Source: Xaviernesmea oryzae (lineage in GTDB: Bacteria; Pseudomonadota; Alphaproteobacteria; Rhizobiales; Rhizobiaceae). From it: a DNA stretch of 64,000 bases. Shown piece after piece: positions 46,325 to 57,347 of this stretch; within the stretch, counting starts at the first letter, position 1, and each line of letters begins with the position of its first letter. The DNA is taken from NCBI RefSeq assembly GCF_900109605.1, contig NZ_FOAM01000004.1, positions 248,001 to 312,000 on the forward strand, in the 5' to 3' direction. The position numbers and the translations under genes were made by a program. A model generated the notes under the pieces. That model worked only from the letters and a program-made list of their open reading frames with translations, made no database searches and was not told the origin of the DNA.

Positions 46325-47356
46325 TCAAGGCCGCCAGCAGCGACCTTCCGTGGTGAGTCCGAAGCGTTCCGGCGCACGGGCATAGGCCGAGAGACCGGAA
46401 AGCGCGGCGGCGGGATGGGTCACCACGAAGCTCGGAATGCTCTTCAGCAGCGCCGAATGCGGCGCCTTGTCTTCAAAGGCGGCACGGAAGTCCGGCCCCT
46501 GCAGCGCCGGCAGGATCTTCTGCGCGATGCCGCCAGCCAGGAACACGCCGCCGCGCGCCATGAAGACCATGGCCATGTCGCCGGCGACGCGGCCGAGATA
46601 GGTGGCAAAGAGGCGCAGCGTTTCTTCCGCCGCCGGATCGGCATGAGCGAGCGCCGCCTGGGTCACCTCGGCCGGATCGGCATAAAGCGAAGGCTTGCCG
46701 TCGGCAGCGCAGATCGCGCGATAGAGATTGAGCAGGCCCCGGCCGCAGAGGATCTGCTCGCCGGAAATGCGCCCTTCGATGACCTCCAGATGCGGCCAGA
46801 TCGCGAGATCGCGGGGCGTGCGCGGCCCGAGATCGACATGGCCGCCTTCACCGGGAACCGGAAACCAGGTCTGGCGCGCATGCACGAGGCCAGCCACGCC
46901 GAGGCCGGTGCCGGGGCCCAGAACCACGCAGGAATGATCGGTCAGCGCCTCGCCGCCGCCGATCTTCGCGCGGTTTGCCTCGGACAGATCGGCCACGGCC
47001 AGCGCCTGTGCCTCGAAGTCGTTGATGACGATCACCTCGGCGAGGTCAAGCGCGGCGATCATGTCCTTTGGGCGGATCACCCATCCGGCATTGGTCAAAG
47101 GAATCTCATCACCCTTGATGGGGCCCGCGACCGCGATGATCGCGGAGCGCGGACGCGGCCGGTCCTTGGGCAGGACCCCGGTCAGCAGCGCTTCCTCGAT
47201 GCTCTTATAGCCGCCGGTCGGGACGATCGGGAAAAGATGCGGCTCGGAACCGGCATCGGCGATCAGGCCGAAGCGGGCATTGGTGCCGCCAATATCGCCG
47301 ATCAGGATCGGAAAGGCGAGGCCGGCGGTGATGTCGTCATCGGTGGGCAGGGACAT
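46325..47356 (-). CDS. glk: Glucokinase
   Basis: 343 aa. It phosphorylates glucose to glucose-6-phosphate. The ATP-binding [16 protein letters not shown], the glucose-binding [19 protein letters not shown] and VPGEGGHVD blocks are complete for the bacterial Glk family (not ROK). It lies between the ABC exporter gene and mgsA on the same strand; a glk-mgsA neighbourhood links glucose entry with methylglyoxal formation. Confidence 0.96.
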   Translation of the reverse strand: MSLPTDDDITAGLAFPILIGDIGGTNARFGLIADAGSEPHLFPIVPTGGYKSIEEALLTGVLPKDRPRPRSAIIAVAGPIKGDEIPLTNAGWVIRPKDMIAALDLAEVIVINDFEAQALAVADLSEANRAKIGGGEALTDHSCVVLGPGTGLGVAGLVHARQTWFPVPGEGGHVDLGPRTPRDLAIWPHLEVIEGRISGEQILCGRGLLNLYRAICAADGKPSLYADPAEVTQAALAHADPAAEETLRLFATYLGRVAGDMAMVFMARGGVFLAGGIAQKILPALQGPDFRAAFEDKAPHSALLKSIPSFVVTHPAAALSGLSAYARAPERFGLTTEGRCWRP

Positions 47357-47593
47357 GGACGGTTCCGTGGAGTGAAGCTGGCGTTAAAGCGCGTCGCGAT
47401 CGCTTGGATCCGCTTACACGCTTCCTATCCTTGTTTCGGCGTATGTCGTTCTCGCAAAGCCGCTTACAGCATCCTGCGTCCAACAACACGCACAAGACTG
47501 TAGCATTTTCAGCCTCCCGCACATGCCTGACTGGGCGGTTCCGGCCCAAGCACATGTGAGATGAGCCTGCTTGCAAGGCATGGCGTCAGTCTA

Positions 47594-47974
47594 TCAGGCT
47601 TGCGAGAAGACGTTCAACTGCTCGGCCGTGGCCCGGTTGAGCGCCATGGGAATGTCATAAACGGTGGCAAGGCGCATCAAGGCCTTGACGTCGACATCAT
47701 GCGGCATGGCTGTCAAGGGATCGGTGAAGAAGATCAGCATGTCCACCTCACCCGTGGCAATCATTGCGCCGATCTGCTGATCGCCGCCGAGCGGGCCACT
47801 TTTCAGCCGGGTTACCGACAGGCTGGGGCAGGCCTCCTGCACCCGCGCTCCGGTCGTGCCGGTGGCAACGATGCGATAGCCCGCCAGAACGCGCTCATGC
47901 GCGCGCGCGAAATCGGCGAGATCCTGCTTCTTCTCGTCATGGGCGATCAGCGCGATGCAGTGCATGCCGGCCAT
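47594..47974 (-). CDS. mgsA: Methylglyoxal synthase
   Basis: 126 aa. It converts dihydroxyacetone phosphate to methylglyoxal plus phosphate, a relief path when sugar phosphates build up. [17 protein letters not shown] carries the catalytic Asp region, [11 protein letters not shown] the phosphate loop, and [30 protein letters not shown] the signature with active-site Asp. It is 237 bp before glk on the same strand. Confidence 0.97.
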   Translation of the reverse strand: MAGMHCIALIAHDEKKQDLADFARAHERVLAGYRIVATGTTGARVQEACPSLSVTRLKSGPLGGDQQIGAMIATGEVDMLIFFTDPLTAMPHDVDVKALMRLATVYDIPMALNRATAEQLNVFSQA

Positions 47975-48103
47975 CCATCCTCCTTCACCGCGCCGGCTCA
48001 GCCGGCTGCGTGACCTTTGTCACCTTCGGCTGACAGCTTCTAATCGTTTTAAGCCGTCTGTCGAGAGGCATTGTCGGACGGGCAGGCGTGGGCAAAGCGG
48101 CTT

Positions 48104-49117
48104 TTACTGGTCTTCGCCGCCCTCGGCATCCGGCACATCGCCCTGCGGCACGAGGCCCGTCTTGGCCGGGCGAAGCTGCGGCCGCGCGCCCCCGCCCGCG
48201 TCCACGCGGGCGCCACCGGCTGCAGGCGCGGCAAGCACGGCGGCGCAGGCCTTGGGCAGATCGGCAAGCGTGGTAAAGCGCGGCTTTGCCGGCTTCTGAT
48301 CCGGCTTCGGCTTCGGCTTGGCCCAGGGCTCGGGCGTGAACCACCAGGCGAGCGACTTGTCGCAGCCATCGCCCGAGGCGACGGCGGCCTGCGGCTTGCA
48401 GGCCTTGTCGCCCGGGGGGCACTTCAGGCGGATGTGGAAATGCTCGTCATGGCCGTACATCGGGCGGATCTTGCCAAGATTGCTGCGGTCGCCCGTCCAG
48501 GTGTCGCACAGCTTCTTCTTGATTGCCGGATTGACGAAGATGCGCTCGACCTCGGGTTCGGCGGCGGCCTTCAGCAGCAGCTTGGCATGGGTCGGCGTCC
48601 AGCGTTGCGGATCGACGGTCAGGAACTTCGATTTGTCGAGCATGGAGGCGAAGGGATAGGTCTCTCGCGCCTCGGCCGACAATGGCTTTGCGGGCATCGG
48701 CCGGAACCAGATGTCGGCGTCGAGCCCGATCTGGTGGGAGGCGTGGCCGTTGAGCATCGGCCCGCCGCGCGGCTGCGACATGTCGCCAATCAGGATGCCG
48801 CGCCCCCAGCCGAGCTTGGCGGCATCGCCCGAGAACCGCTCGAGGAAGCCGAGAAGCTCCGGCGTGCCCCAACGCCGGTTGCGCGACAGGCGCATGGCCT
48901 GCCAGCTCGCGCCATCGGCCGGCATTTGCAGTCCGCCGGCCAGGCAGCCCTTGGCATAGGAGCCGATTGGCGCAGGCGCGCCCGAGGATGGCAGGGTCAC
49001 CGCACCGAAGACCTGCTTGGCGGGCACAGGGTCCTGGGCGGCGGCGGCCAGCGGCAGCAGCGCGGCGATCGCGGCGGCGCCGAGAAGGTGGGAGAAGCGG
49101 AAAAATCGCAGAGCCAT
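48104..49117 (-). CDS. mepA: Penicillin-insensitive murein endopeptidase (MepA family)
   Basis: 337 aa. A signal peptide ends near AAAAQD. The LAS-type zinc peptidase motifs are GHASHQIGLDADIWF and HDEHFHIRLKCP, matching MepA, which cuts D-Ala-mDAP cross-links in the periplasm. Six cysteines fit the disulfide pattern of the family. A Pro/Lys-rich linker (WAKPKPKPDQKPAKPRF) and an extra C-terminal segment follow the domain. Confidence 0.92.
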   Translation of the reverse strand: MALRFFRFSHLLGAAAIAALLPLAAAAQDPVPAKQVFGAVTLPSSGAPAPIGSYAKGCLAGGLQMPADGASWQAMRLSRNRRWGTPELLGFLERFSGDAAKLGWGRGILIGDMSQPRGGPMLNGHASHQIGLDADIWFRPMPAKPLSAEARETYPFASMLDKSKFLTVDPQRWTPTHAKLLLKAAAEPEVERIFVNPAIKKKLCDTWTGDRSNLGKIRPMYGHDEHFHIRLKCPPGDKACKPQAAVASGDGCDKSLAWWFTPEPWAKPKPKPDQKPAKPRFTTLADLPKACAAVLAAPAAGGARVDAGGGARPQLRPAKTGLVPQGDVPDAEGGEDQ

Positions 49118-49427
49118 GATCGGATCCGTCTGTCGGCTGCCGTCAAGCGGCGGCGCATGCCCTTGGGAATCGGCGCGGATGCGCCCCTGACCTCTGCTAG
49201 AACATCGCCTTTGTGTCAGACTTGCGTCCGTTCCGGGATCTCAAATGCCAAAACCACCGCAACAGGCGCCGGCTAAAGCGCCCATTGGGCATCAAGGGGC
49301 GACCCTTGGTCAGCTTGGCCTGTCTTTTGCCGCAGTTTCCCCTATTCTCGCAGAGGACAAAATGATCAGCGAAGCGCTTCGCCTGCGCTCGCCGCCCTCC
49401 CTGCCGCCTGACCCGACGGAGACCTGA
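49118..49427. other. Divergent region between mepA and yejA
   Basis: 310 bp. It should hold both promoters. A 60-codon frame at 49245 ends next to the yejA start but has no ribosome site or family features; not called. Confidence 0.45.
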
Positions 49428-51380
49428 TTGGCCCCGACAACCCCGTTCGACCTGACGACGCCGCGCCCTCTGGCCACCCTCTTATCCCGGCTGCCGGCGT
49501 TTGCGCTCGCAGCGGCCATGGCGTTTCACGCTGTTCCAGCCTTCACGCAGGATGCCGTAAAGCCGGCGCAAAGCCAGGCAGGCGAAGCGAGCGCACCGGC
49601 CTGGCGCCATGGCCTGACCACCGTCGGCACGCTGAAATATCCCGAGGGCTTAAAGCGGTTCGACTATGTCAACGACAAGGCGCCCAAAGGCGGCGAGGTC
49701 AGGCTGAACCTAATGGGCAGCTTCGACAGCACCAATCCGCTGCTTGCCAAGGGCGAGACAGCGGTCGGGCTCGCCGGCCCCGTCGCCGACGCCTCCGGCC
49801 TGGCTGCGGGCCTCGTCTTCGAAACGCTGATGAAGCCCTCCATGGACGAGATTTCCTCCAGTTACGGGTTGATTGCCGAAAGCGTCGCCTTCCCGGAGGA
49901 TATTGCCTGGGCAAAGTTCCGCCTGAGGCCGGAGGCGCGCTGGGCCGATGGCACGCCGATCACGCCAGAGGACGTGATCTTCAGCTTCGAGATGACGAAG
50001 ACGCTCAATCCGCAGAGCGAGTTTTACTACAAGCATGTGGTGAAGGCCGAGAAGACGGCAGAGCGCGAGGTGACCTTCACCTTCGACGAGACCGGCAACA
50101 AGGAGCTGCCGCACATTCTCAGCACGCTGGTGATCGTGCCGAAGCTTTGGTGGCAGGGCCAGGGCGCGGATGGCAAGCCGCGTGATATCTCCCGCACGAC
50201 ACTGGAAGCGCCAATGGGCTCCGGACCCTACAGGCTGGTCAGCCTGACCCCCGGCTCGACGCTGCGCTATGAGCGCAACCCCGATTATTGGGGGAAAGAC
50301 CTGCCCGTGAATGTCGGCCAGAACAATTTCGACGCGATCACCTTCACCTATTTCGCCGATCTCGACGTCGCCTTCGAGTCCTTCCGCTCCGGCAATGCGG
50401 ATTACCGCTGGGAAAATTCGGCCCGGCGCTGGGCGACCGCCTACGACTTCCCCGCCGTCAAGGACGGACGGATCCTGCGCGAATCGCTTGAGAACGAGAA
50501 CCGCAATTCCGGCGTCATGGTCGGCTTCATCTACAATATGCGCCGCGCGCCGTTCGACAATCCGAAGCTGCGCGAAGCGTTGAACTATGCTTTCGACTTC
50601 GAAGAGCTGAAGCGGACGATCTTCTTCGGCCAGTATGACCGCATCGACAGCTTCTTCTTCCGCACCGAGCTTGCCTCTTCCGGCCTGCCGGAGGGCAAGG
50701 AGCTGGAAATCCTCAATTCGGTCAAGGACCAGATCCCGCCCGAGGTCTTCACCAAGCCCTATGTCAACGCTGTTGGCGGCGACCCTGCAAAGATGCGCGA
50801 CAATCTGCGCCAGGCCATCGCGCTTCTGAAAGAGGCCGGCTTCGAGCTGAAGAACAACCGCATGGTCGAGGTGAAGACCGGCAAGCCGCTCAAGCTCGAG
50901 ATGCTGCTCGACGGCAATACGATCGAGCGTGTAGCCCTGCCCTTCGCGCAGAACCTGAAGCGCATTGGCATCGACGCCAGTGTGCGGTCGGTCGACTCGG
51001 CGCAGTTCACCAACCGCTGGCGCGGGCGCGATTACGACATGCTCTATCTTGGCTGGGCGCAGTCGCTCAATCCTGGCAATGAGCAGACGGAATATTGGGG
51101 CTCGCAATCGGCAACGCGGGAAGGATCGCAGAACTTTTCCGGCATCAGCAATCCCGGGGTCGATGCGCTGATCCGCAAGGTGATCTTCGCACGGGACCGC
51201 GACGAGCTGATCGCTGCGACGCATGCGCTCGACCGGGTTCTGCTTGCCCACCACATCATCGTGCCGAGCTACGCCTCGAAAGATTCCAACATCGCTTACG
51301 CCAAGCGGCTGAAACATCCCGACCCGCTGCCGGAATATGGGGTCGGCTTTCCGGCAATCTGGTGGTCCGACGGGCAATAG
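49428..51380 (+). CDS. yejA: YejA, ABC transporter substrate-binding protein, TTG start
   Basis: 650 aa, SBP_bac_5 (peptide/oligopeptide) family. A signal peptide ([15 protein letters not shown]) follows a polar N-terminus. Long family blocks include [42 protein letters not shown] and [17 protein letters not shown], and the ending is AIWWSDG. The TTG has GGAG 6 bp before it; no closer ATG exists. It feeds YejB/E/F, which in enterobacteria import microcin C and in Sinorhizobium help tolerate plant NCR peptides. Confidence 0.94.
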   Translation: MAPTTPFDLTTPRPLATLLSRLPAFALAAAMAFHAVPAFTQDAVKPAQSQAGEASAPAWRHGLTTVGTLKYPEGLKRFDYVNDKAPKGGEVRLNLMGSFDSTNPLLAKGETAVGLAGPVADASGLAAGLVFETLMKPSMDEISSSYGLIAESVAFPEDIAWAKFRLRPEARWADGTPITPEDVIFSFEMTKTLNPQSEFYYKHVVKAEKTAEREVTFTFDETGNKELPHILSTLVIVPKLWWQGQGADGKPRDISRTTLEAPMGSGPYRLVSLTPGSTLRYERNPDYWGKDLPVNVGQNNFDAITFTYFADLDVAFESFRSGNADYRWENSARRWATAYDFPAVKDGRILRESLENENRNSGVMVGFIYNMRRAPFDNPKLREALNYAFDFEELKRTIFFGQYDRIDSFFFRTELASSGLPEGKELEILNSVKDQIPPEVFTKPYVNAVGGDPAKMRDNLRQAIALLKEAGFELKNNRMVEVKTGKPLKLEMLLDGNTIERVALPFAQNLKRIGIDASVRSVDSAQFTNRWRGRDYDMLYLGWAQSLNPGNEQTEYWGSQSATREGSQNFSGISNPGVDALIRKVIFARDRDELIAATHALDRVLLAHHIIVPSYASKDSNIAYAKRLKHPDPLPEYGVGFPAIWWSDGQ

Positions 51381-51655
51381 CCACCGGTTTCGGCCGGCAC
51401 GACAGCCTCGTGAAAGTTTGTCAGGCCAGACTTGCCGACTCCGCCGGCAGAGCTGCCCTGCCGGACGACAGACGGGATCAACCCGCTCGCCCATCGGCTC
51501 TTGCTGCCGGACGTCGCGGCCGGGGCGAGGACAGAAAGAAACCGCATGAGCATTCAGACCAGTCTCCGCAGATCGAAACACGGCCCTGCCCCTCTGTGCG
51601 GCAGGCCTGTCGAGACCCTGTCTGCGCCGGGCTCTTCTGCGGAGCGATCGGTCTG

Positions 51656-52744
51656 ATGGGCGCCTATATCCTGCGCCGCCTTGCCTTGATGATCCCGACC
51701 CTCCTCGGCATCATGGCGATTTCCTTTATCGTCGTGCAGTTCGCCCCCGGCGGCCCTGTGGAGCAGGTGATCTCGGATCTATCGGGCCAGAGCGGCGACC
51801 GGCTGTCCGGTGGCGGTAACGATCTCGGCGGCGGCCCCGCCATGGATGATGGCGGCAGCAGCCAGTATCGCGGCGCGCAGGGCCTCGACCCGGAATTCAT
51901 CGCCAAGCTGGAAAAGCAGTTCGGCTTCGACAAGCCGCCGCTCGAACGCTTCCTGACGATGATGGGGAATTATATCCGTTTCGATTTCGGCGAGAGTTTT
52001 TTCCGCAACACGCCCGTCATCGATCTCATCCTCGACAAGATGCCGGTGTCGATCTCGCTCGGCGTCTGGATTCTGATCCTGTCCTATGCGATTTCGATCC
52101 CGCTCGGCATCAAGAAGGCGGTATCCGACGGGTCGCCCTTCGACGTCTGGACCTCGGGCATCATCATCGTCGGCTATGCGGTGCCGAGCTTCCTCTTCGG
52201 CATCCTGCTGATCGTGCTCTTTGCCGGTGGCTCCTTCTTCAACTGGTTTCCGCTGCGCGGCATCGTCTCGGACAATTTCGCCGATCTCACCTGGTGGCAG
52301 AAGATCCTCGACTATCTCTGGCACATGACGCTGCCGCTGGTGACGCTGCTGCTCTCGGCCTTCGCCACTACGACGCTGCTCACCAAGAATTCCTTCATCG
52401 ACGAGATCCGCAAGCAATATGTCGTAACCGCGCGAGCGAAGGGGCTCTCGGAGCGGCGGGTGCTTTATGGCCATGTCTTCCGCAATGCCATGCTGATCGT
52501 GATCGCCGGCTTTCCAGCGGCCTTCATCTCCGCCTTCTTCACCGGCTCTCTGCTGATCGAATATATCTTCTCGCTCGATGGTCTCGGGCGGCTCGGCTAT
52601 GAGTCCGTGGTCAAGCGCGATTATCCGATCGTTTTCGCCACGCTCTACATCTTTTCGCTGCTCGGCCTCGTCGTCAGCCTGCTCTCGGACCTCATCTACA
52701 CCTGGGTCGATCCGCGCATCGATTTCGAGCGGAGGGACGTGTGA
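51656..52744 (+). CDS. yejB: YejB, ABC transporter permease
   Basis: 362 aa. Inner-membrane subunit of the BPD_transp_1 family with about six helices; the EAA loop is [24 protein letters not shown] Gly-rich insert ([17 protein letters not shown]) between helix 1 and the core is typical of YejB. Starts 275 bp after yejA; its TGA overlaps the yejE ATG by one base. Confidence 0.95.
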   Translation: MGAYILRRLALMIPTLLGIMAISFIVVQFAPGGPVEQVISDLSGQSGDRLSGGGNDLGGGPAMDDGGSSQYRGAQGLDPEFIAKLEKQFGFDKPPLERFLTMMGNYIRFDFGESFFRNTPVIDLILDKMPVSISLGVWILILSYAISIPLGIKKAVSDGSPFDVWTSGIIIVGYAVPSFLFGILLIVLFAGGSFFNWFPLRGIVSDNFADLTWWQKILDYLWHMTLPLVTLLLSAFATTTLLTKNSFIDEIRKQYVVTARAKGLSERRVLYGHVFRNAMLIVIAGFPAAFISAFFTGSLLIEYIFSLDGLGRLGYESVVKRDYPIVFATLYIFSLLGLVVSLLSDLIYTWVDPRIDFERRDV

Positions 52745-53898
52745 TGAACGAGATGGTCGCCGATCCCACCCTCGTGGCACCGATTGCGGATGGCGCACGC
52801 CGGCGCGGCCTGACCCCGGTCGGCCGCCGCCGCTGGGAGAATTTCAAGGCAAACCGGCGCGGTTTCTGGTCACTGGTCATTTTCCTTATTCTCTTCGGCC
52901 TCAGCCTCTGCGCGGAATTCATCGCCAATGACAAGCCGGTCCTCGCCTCCTACAAGGGCGAGCTGCTCGTGCCTGTGCTGATCGACTATCCGGAAGAGAA
53001 ATTCGGCGGCTTTCTGGCCCAGACGGATTATCGATCCGACTTCATCCGCGACGAGATCCAGGCCAATGGCTGGATGATCTGGCCGCCGATCCGCTATTCC
53101 TACCGCACCGCCAATTCCAACGTGCCGCATTCGGCGCCGACCGCGCCCTTCTGGATGATGAGCCATGAAGAGCGCTGCGCCGGCTATGCTGGCGGCGTCA
53201 GCGATCCGCAATGCATCCTCGGCAATCTCAACTGGCTCGGCACGGACGACCAGGCGCGCGACGTCGCCGCGCGGATGATCTACGGCTTCCGCATCTCCGT
53301 GCTCTTCGGCCTGGCGCTCACGCTGCTCTCTGCCGTGATCGGGGTGACGGCAGGCGCGATTCAGGGCTATTTCGGCGGCTGGACGGATCTGTTGATGCAG
53401 CGCTTCATCGAGATCTGGTCGTCCATGCCGGTTCTCTACATTCTCTTGATCATCGCCGCGATCCTGCCACCCGGCTTCTTCGTGCTGCTCGGCATCATGC
53501 TGCTCTTCTCCTGGGTCGGCTTCGTCGGCGTTGTCAGGGCGGAATTTTTGAGGGCGCGCAATTTCGAATATGTCCGGGCGGCTCGCGCGCTTGGGGTCGG
53601 CAATGCCACGATCATGATGCGCCATCTCCTGCCCAATGCCATGGTGGCGACGCTGACCTTCCTGCCCTTCATTCTCTCGGGCTCGATCACCACATTGACC
53701 TCGCTCGACTTCCTGGGCTTCGGCATGCCGCCCGGCTCCGCCTCGCTCGGCGAACTGATCGCCCAGGGCAAATCCAACCTGCAGGCACCCTGGCTCGGCC
53801 TGACCGCCTTCATCGTCATGTCGGTGATGCTGTCGCTCCTGATCTTCATCGGCGAAGCCACCCGCGACGCCTTCGACCCGCGCAAGACCTTCCGATGA
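52744..53898 (+). CDS. yejE: YejE, ABC transporter permease
   Basis: 384 aa. Second permease, with a long periplasmic loop after helix 1 (KGELLVPVLIDYPEEKFGGFLAQTDY and IRYSYRTANSNVPHSAPTAPFWM) characteristic of YejE. The EAA loop is AARALGVGNATIMMRHLLPNA. Start chosen at the ATG that overlaps the yejB stop. Followed by a small unrelated gene before yejF. Confidence 0.95.
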   Translation: MNEMVADPTLVAPIADGARRRGLTPVGRRRWENFKANRRGFWSLVIFLILFGLSLCAEFIANDKPVLASYKGELLVPVLIDYPEEKFGGFLAQTDYRSDFIRDEIQANGWMIWPPIRYSYRTANSNVPHSAPTAPFWMMSHEERCAGYAGGVSDPQCILGNLNWLGTDDQARDVAARMIYGFRISVLFGLALTLLSAVIGVTAGAIQGYFGGWTDLLMQRFIEIWSSMPVLYILLIIAAILPPGFFVLLGIMLLFSWVGFVGVVRAEFLRARNFEYVRAARALGVGNATIMMRHLLPNAMVATLTFLPFILSGSITTLTSLDFLGFGMPPGSASLGELIAQGKSNLQAPWLGLTAFIVMSVMLSLLIFIGEATRDAFDPRKTFR

Positions 53899-53963
53899 GG
53901 GTGAAATCGCGTAAAATAGGGCTAGTGCGGCAGGTCCGCCGCGTGGGGCACAGGAGCGGCATC

Positions 53964-54323
53964 ATGAACAAGATCGTGCGCGAGCTTTATCCCGCCTCGA
54001 AGCTGCCGGAAGACCTGCGCGAAGGTCTGCCCGAAGGCGCGATGGTGCGCATCGTCATTGATGAGGTGCCGGATGCAGAACCGCATGGGGATGCAACGCC
54101 ACGTACATCGGCAGAACTTCTCGAACATCTGCGGAAATTTCGGGCCTCGCGTCCTCATTCGGTGAGTGCTGAGGAGGCGGTTGCACGGGTGAGAGCATTG
54201 CGTGACCCGGAAGACACGCTTGAAGCCATTCGCCGCCATCACGCCTCGGGCGCGAAACCCGTCTCCGTCGAAGAGGACGTGCGCCGCGTTCGAGCGCTCC
54301 GCGACGAATGGGAGAATGATTGA
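53964..54323 (+). CDS. Small hypothetical protein with an internal repeat, inserted between yejE and yejF
   Basis: 119 aa, not recognised. After an N-terminal MNKIVRELYPASKLPEDLREGL and a beta-like MVRIVIDEV, the protein has two ~33-residue units, each ending in VS-x-EE-x-V-x-RVRALRD (about 72-90 and 102-117). The last residues RALRDEWEND look like the tail of some type II antitoxins, but no toxin gene follows; an orphan antitoxin-like or regulatory role is only a guess. AGGAG precedes the ATG. It is 65 bp after yejE and 65 bp before yejF. Confidence 0.7.
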   Translation: MNKIVRELYPASKLPEDLREGLPEGAMVRIVIDEVPDAEPHGDATPRTSAELLEHLRKFRASRPHSVSAEEAVARVRALRDPEDTLEAIRRHHASGAKPVSVEEDVRRVRALRDEWEND

Positions 54324-54388
54324 CGGGGACCATTGCCCAATCCTCTCCGCCCTCTTGCCTCTCTTACCCTCCTGCAAAGCATCGCCCC

Positions 54389-56017
54389 ATGACCGAACCG
54401 CTTCTTTCCGTCCGCAATCTCTCCGTCGCCTTTCATCAGGGCGGACGGACTTCGACAGCGGTCGAAGGGGTCTCCTTCGACATTCTGCCCGGCGAGGTGG
54501 TGGCGCTGGTCGGGGAATCGGGGTCGGGCAAGTCGGTGACGGCCAATTCGATCCTCAAGCTCCTGCCCTATCCGGCTGCAAGTCATCCGGCAGGCGAAAT
54601 CCGCTTCAAGGGAAACGATCTGCTGGCCGTGTCGGAGCAGGCGCTGCGCGGTGTGCGCGGCAATGACATCACCATGATCTTCCAGGAGCCGATGACCTCG
54701 CTCAATCCGCTCCACACGATCGAGCGGCAGATTGCCGAAATCCTTGCCCTCCACCAGGGGCTGGAGGGCCCGGCGGCGCGCGCCCGGGTGCTCGAACTCT
54801 TGAACCAGGTGGGCATTCGCGAGCCGGAAAAGCGGCTTGCCGCCTACCCGCATGAGCTCTCAGGCGGGCAGCGCCAGCGCGTGATGATCGCCATGGCGCT
54901 CGCCAACCGGCCGGACCTGCTGATTGCCGACGAGCCGACCACGGCGCTCGACGTCACCGTCCAGGCCCAGATCCTCGCGCTTTTGAAAAAGCTGAAGGAC
55001 GAGCATGGCATGTCCATGCTGTTCATCACCCATGATCTCGGCATTGTGCGCAAGATCGCCGATCGCGTCTGCGTCATGACCAAGGGCCGGATCGTCGAGA
55101 CCGGACCGACGAAGGAAATCTTCGCCAATCCGCAGCATGCCTATACCCGCCACCTGCTCGCCGCCGAGCCGAAGGGCGAACCGCCGCTGGCCGATCCTTC
55201 GCGGCCCGTCGTCATGGAAGGCCGGGAGGTGAAGGTCTGGTTTCCGATCAAGGCCGGCTTCCTGCGCCGCACGGTCGATCACGTGAAAGCGGTCGACGGG
55301 ATCGATCTGACCTTGCGCGCCGGCGAGACACTCGGTGTCGTCGGCGAGTCGGGCTCCGGCAAGACCACGCTCGGCCTGGCGCTCACCCGGTTGATCGGCT
55401 CTGAGGGCCGGATCGCCTTTGTCGGCCAGAACATCGACGGGCTGGATGCAAAGGACATGCGCCCCTTGCGCCGCCGCATGCAGGTGGTCTTCCAGGACCC
55501 CTATGGCTCGCTTAGCCCGCGCATGGCCGTCTCGGACATCGTTGCGGAAGGCCTGAAGGTGCATGAGCCCGGGCTTTCGGCCGCCGAGCGCGACCGGCGC
55601 GTGGCCCAGGCGCTGGAGGAGGTCGGGCTCGACCCCACGACGCGCTGGCGCTATCCGCATGAATTTTCCGGCGGCCAACGCCAGCGCATCGCCATTGCCC
55701 GCGCCATGGTGCTGAAGCCGGAATTCGTCATGCTGGACGAGCCGACCTCAGCACTCGACATGAGCGTACAGGCGCAGGTGGTCGATCTCCTGCGCGATCT
55801 TCAGGCGCGCCATCGGCTCGCCTATCTGTTCATCAGCCATGACCTGAAGGTGGTGCGGGCGCTGGCCAATGAGGTAATCGTCATGCGTGGCGGCAAGGTA
55901 GTGGAGCAGGGCCCGTCCCAGCAGATCTTCTCCGCCCCGCGCGAGGATTATACCCGTGCCTTGATGGCCGCCGCCTTCAACATCGAGGCGGTGGACAGCG
56001 CCGCCGTCAGCCAATAG
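54389..56017 (+). CDS. yejF: YejF, duplicated ABC transporter ATPase
   Basis: 542 aa with two full nucleotide-binding domains. First: Walker A GESGSGKS, signature LSGGQRQR, Walker [13 protein letters not shown]. Second: Walker A GESGSGKT, signature FSGGQRQR, Walker [12 protein letters not shown]. It powers YejB/YejE. The start [15 protein letters not shown] fits the family; the open frame extends into the previous gene. Its 3' end overlaps the convergent NlpC/P60 gene by 11 bp. Confidence 0.95.
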   Translation: MTEPLLSVRNLSVAFHQGGRTSTAVEGVSFDILPGEVVALVGESGSGKSVTANSILKLLPYPAASHPAGEIRFKGNDLLAVSEQALRGVRGNDITMIFQEPMTSLNPLHTIERQIAEILALHQGLEGPAARARVLELLNQVGIREPEKRLAAYPHELSGGQRQRVMIAMALANRPDLLIADEPTTALDVTVQAQILALLKKLKDEHGMSMLFITHDLGIVRKIADRVCVMTKGRIVETGPTKEIFANPQHAYTRHLLAAEPKGEPPLADPSRPVVMEGREVKVWFPIKAGFLRRTVDHVKAVDGIDLTLRAGETLGVVGESGSGKTTLGLALTRLIGSEGRIAFVGQNIDGLDAKDMRPLRRRMQVVFQDPYGSLSPRMAVSDIVAEGLKVHEPGLSAAERDRRVAQALEEVGLDPTTRWRYPHEFSGGQRQRIAIARAMVLKPEFVMLDEPTSALDMSVQAQVVDLLRDLQARHRLAYLFISHDLKVVRALANEVIVMRGGKVVEQGPSQQIFSAPREDYTRALMAAAFNIEAVDSAAVSQ

Positions 56018-56867
56018 GCCGGCGATAGCCCGTCGGCCTGCCATAGAGCCGCTCGGTGCGGCCGATCGCTTCTTCGAGCGGTTCGCGCGCCACCGTCATG
56101 GAATGGCCGTTGGCATGGAGGATCGTCGTCTCGTCCTCCATGATCGCCACATGGCCCTTCCAGAAGACGAGATCGCCGCGGCGCAATTCTTCCGGCGCGA
56201 TGGCCCGTCCCAGTCCGGCTTCCTGCATATCGGTATCACGCGGCGCGGCGTGGCCGGCCATCATCAGCGAGAGCTGCACCAAGCCTGAGCAATCGATGCC
56301 GAAGCCGGAGCGGCCGCCCCAGAGATAGGGCGTCTCGAGAAAACGCGCGGCGACCGCCACGAAATCATCGGCCGGCGGCGCTTCCAGCGGCGCGACATGG
56401 GCGGCAACGACCGCACTGCCATCCTCCAGCGTGCGGTAGAGCGTGCCGCGCGTCGAGTGCTCGCCGACAAGCTTCAGCCGGCAGCCCATGGAGACCGCCT
56501 GAACCGTGGGAAAACGCAAATCCGGGCCGGAATAGACGAAGCTGCGCGGCACCGTGACGATATGGGTGGAGACAGGCCCATCCGGCAACACGGCATAATC
56601 AGGAATATAGCCGACATAGTCATCCCGATCCGCCTTCACCCAGGCCCAGCCCTGGGCAACGTCGAGAACGCGCACCGTCTCGCCGAGCAGAAGCTCGGTA
56701 TCGGTGCTGGCTGAGAGGTCAGGCTGCGGCCTGAGCTGCACCACGGGAACGGTGACCATGGCGGGATTGCCCTCAACGAAGGCAAGCGCTTCGACACGTC
56801 CGCGCAAGGCTTCCTCGGCGAGGTCGGGACGATAGGCATGAAGGCGGCGGTCTGGAAGGTCGGACAT
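56007..56867 (-). CDS. NlpC/P60 cell-wall peptidase with SH3 domains
   Basis: 286 aa. Two SH3-like regions (VVQLRPQPDLSASTDTELLLGETVRVLD and VPRSFVYSGPDLRFPTVQAVSMGCRLKLVG) precede the peptidase with catalytic Cys in GIDCSGLVQLSLMMAG, His in FWKGHVAIMED and His/Asn-like in ILHANGHSMTV. No signal peptide is evident. It probably hydrolyses gamma-D-Glu-mDAP bonds in murein peptides. Six bases downstream of the MarR gene, so likely one operon. Confidence 0.92.
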   Translation of the reverse strand: MSDLPDRRLHAYRPDLAEEALRGRVEALAFVEGNPAMVTVPVVQLRPQPDLSASTDTELLLGETVRVLDVAQGWAWVKADRDDYVGYIPDYAVLPDGPVSTHIVTVPRSFVYSGPDLRFPTVQAVSMGCRLKLVGEHSTRGTLYRTLEDGSAVVAAHVAPLEAPPADDFVAVAARFLETPYLWGGRSGFGIDCSGLVQLSLMMAGHAAPRDTDMQEAGLGRAIAPEELRRGDLVFWKGHVAIMEDETTILHANGHSMTVAREPLEEAIGRTERLYGRPTGYRRPIG

Positions 56868-56873
56868 AAGATC

Positions 56874-57227
56874 TCACATCGGCGGCAGGGTCCGCCCGCG
56901 ATCTATGATCAGGTCGCCGAGCTTTTCAAGATAGAGCGCGCCGGCGACCGTACGTTTGATCACCACATTGCGCAGGTCCCGCTCGTCGCGAAGACGCGTC
57001 ACCAGGCCAAGCGCGCCCATCGTGTCGAGCGCGCGGGTGATGACGGGCTTGCTCACGCCGAGCGTGGCGGCAAGCCCGCGCACGGTGTGCGGCGGCGGCT
57101 TCAGATAGATATGCAGCAGAATGGCCATCTGCCTGAGCGTCAGGTCATGAGGATCGACATGGACCTGCTCGAGCGACACGTCGTGCCACAAGGTCAGGGC
57201 TTGCGTTGCGGAGAGATCGACCGGCAT
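56874..57227 (-). CDS. MarR-family winged-helix regulator
   Basis: 117 aa. HDLTLRQMAILLHIYL, the recognition helix RGLAATLGVSKPVITRALDTMGALGLVTRLRDERDLRNVVI and the C-terminal helix are typical of MarR/TrmB-like repressors. It is shorter than most MarR proteins. The NlpC/P60 gene starts 6 bp after its stop and is the natural target or partner. Confidence 0.87.
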   Translation of the reverse strand: MPVDLSATQALTLWHDVSLEQVHVDPHDLTLRQMAILLHIYLKPPPHTVRGLAATLGVSKPVITRALDTMGALGLVTRLRDERDLRNVVIKRTVAGALYLEKLGDLIIDRGRTLPPM

Positions 57228-57347
57228 GGGCTTTTCGCCTGAGGAAGATGATCGGCAAGCCTAGGATTAGCCAGGTTACCGATTGCTTTCCGAAGACGGT
57301 TAACGCGCAATTGCGCTGTGTAAATCCGGAGCATTGAGGATATCGCG

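Noticed and set aside
49245-49427. 60-codon frame directly before yejA as a leader peptide
   Set aside because: No ribosome site before its ATG and no stall-like or regulatory motif; the fit next to the TTG is explained by chance.
57295-57320. Single GTTAAC half-site before the MarR gene as another CtrA box
   Set aside because: Only one TTAA half is present; no partner at N7 spacing.
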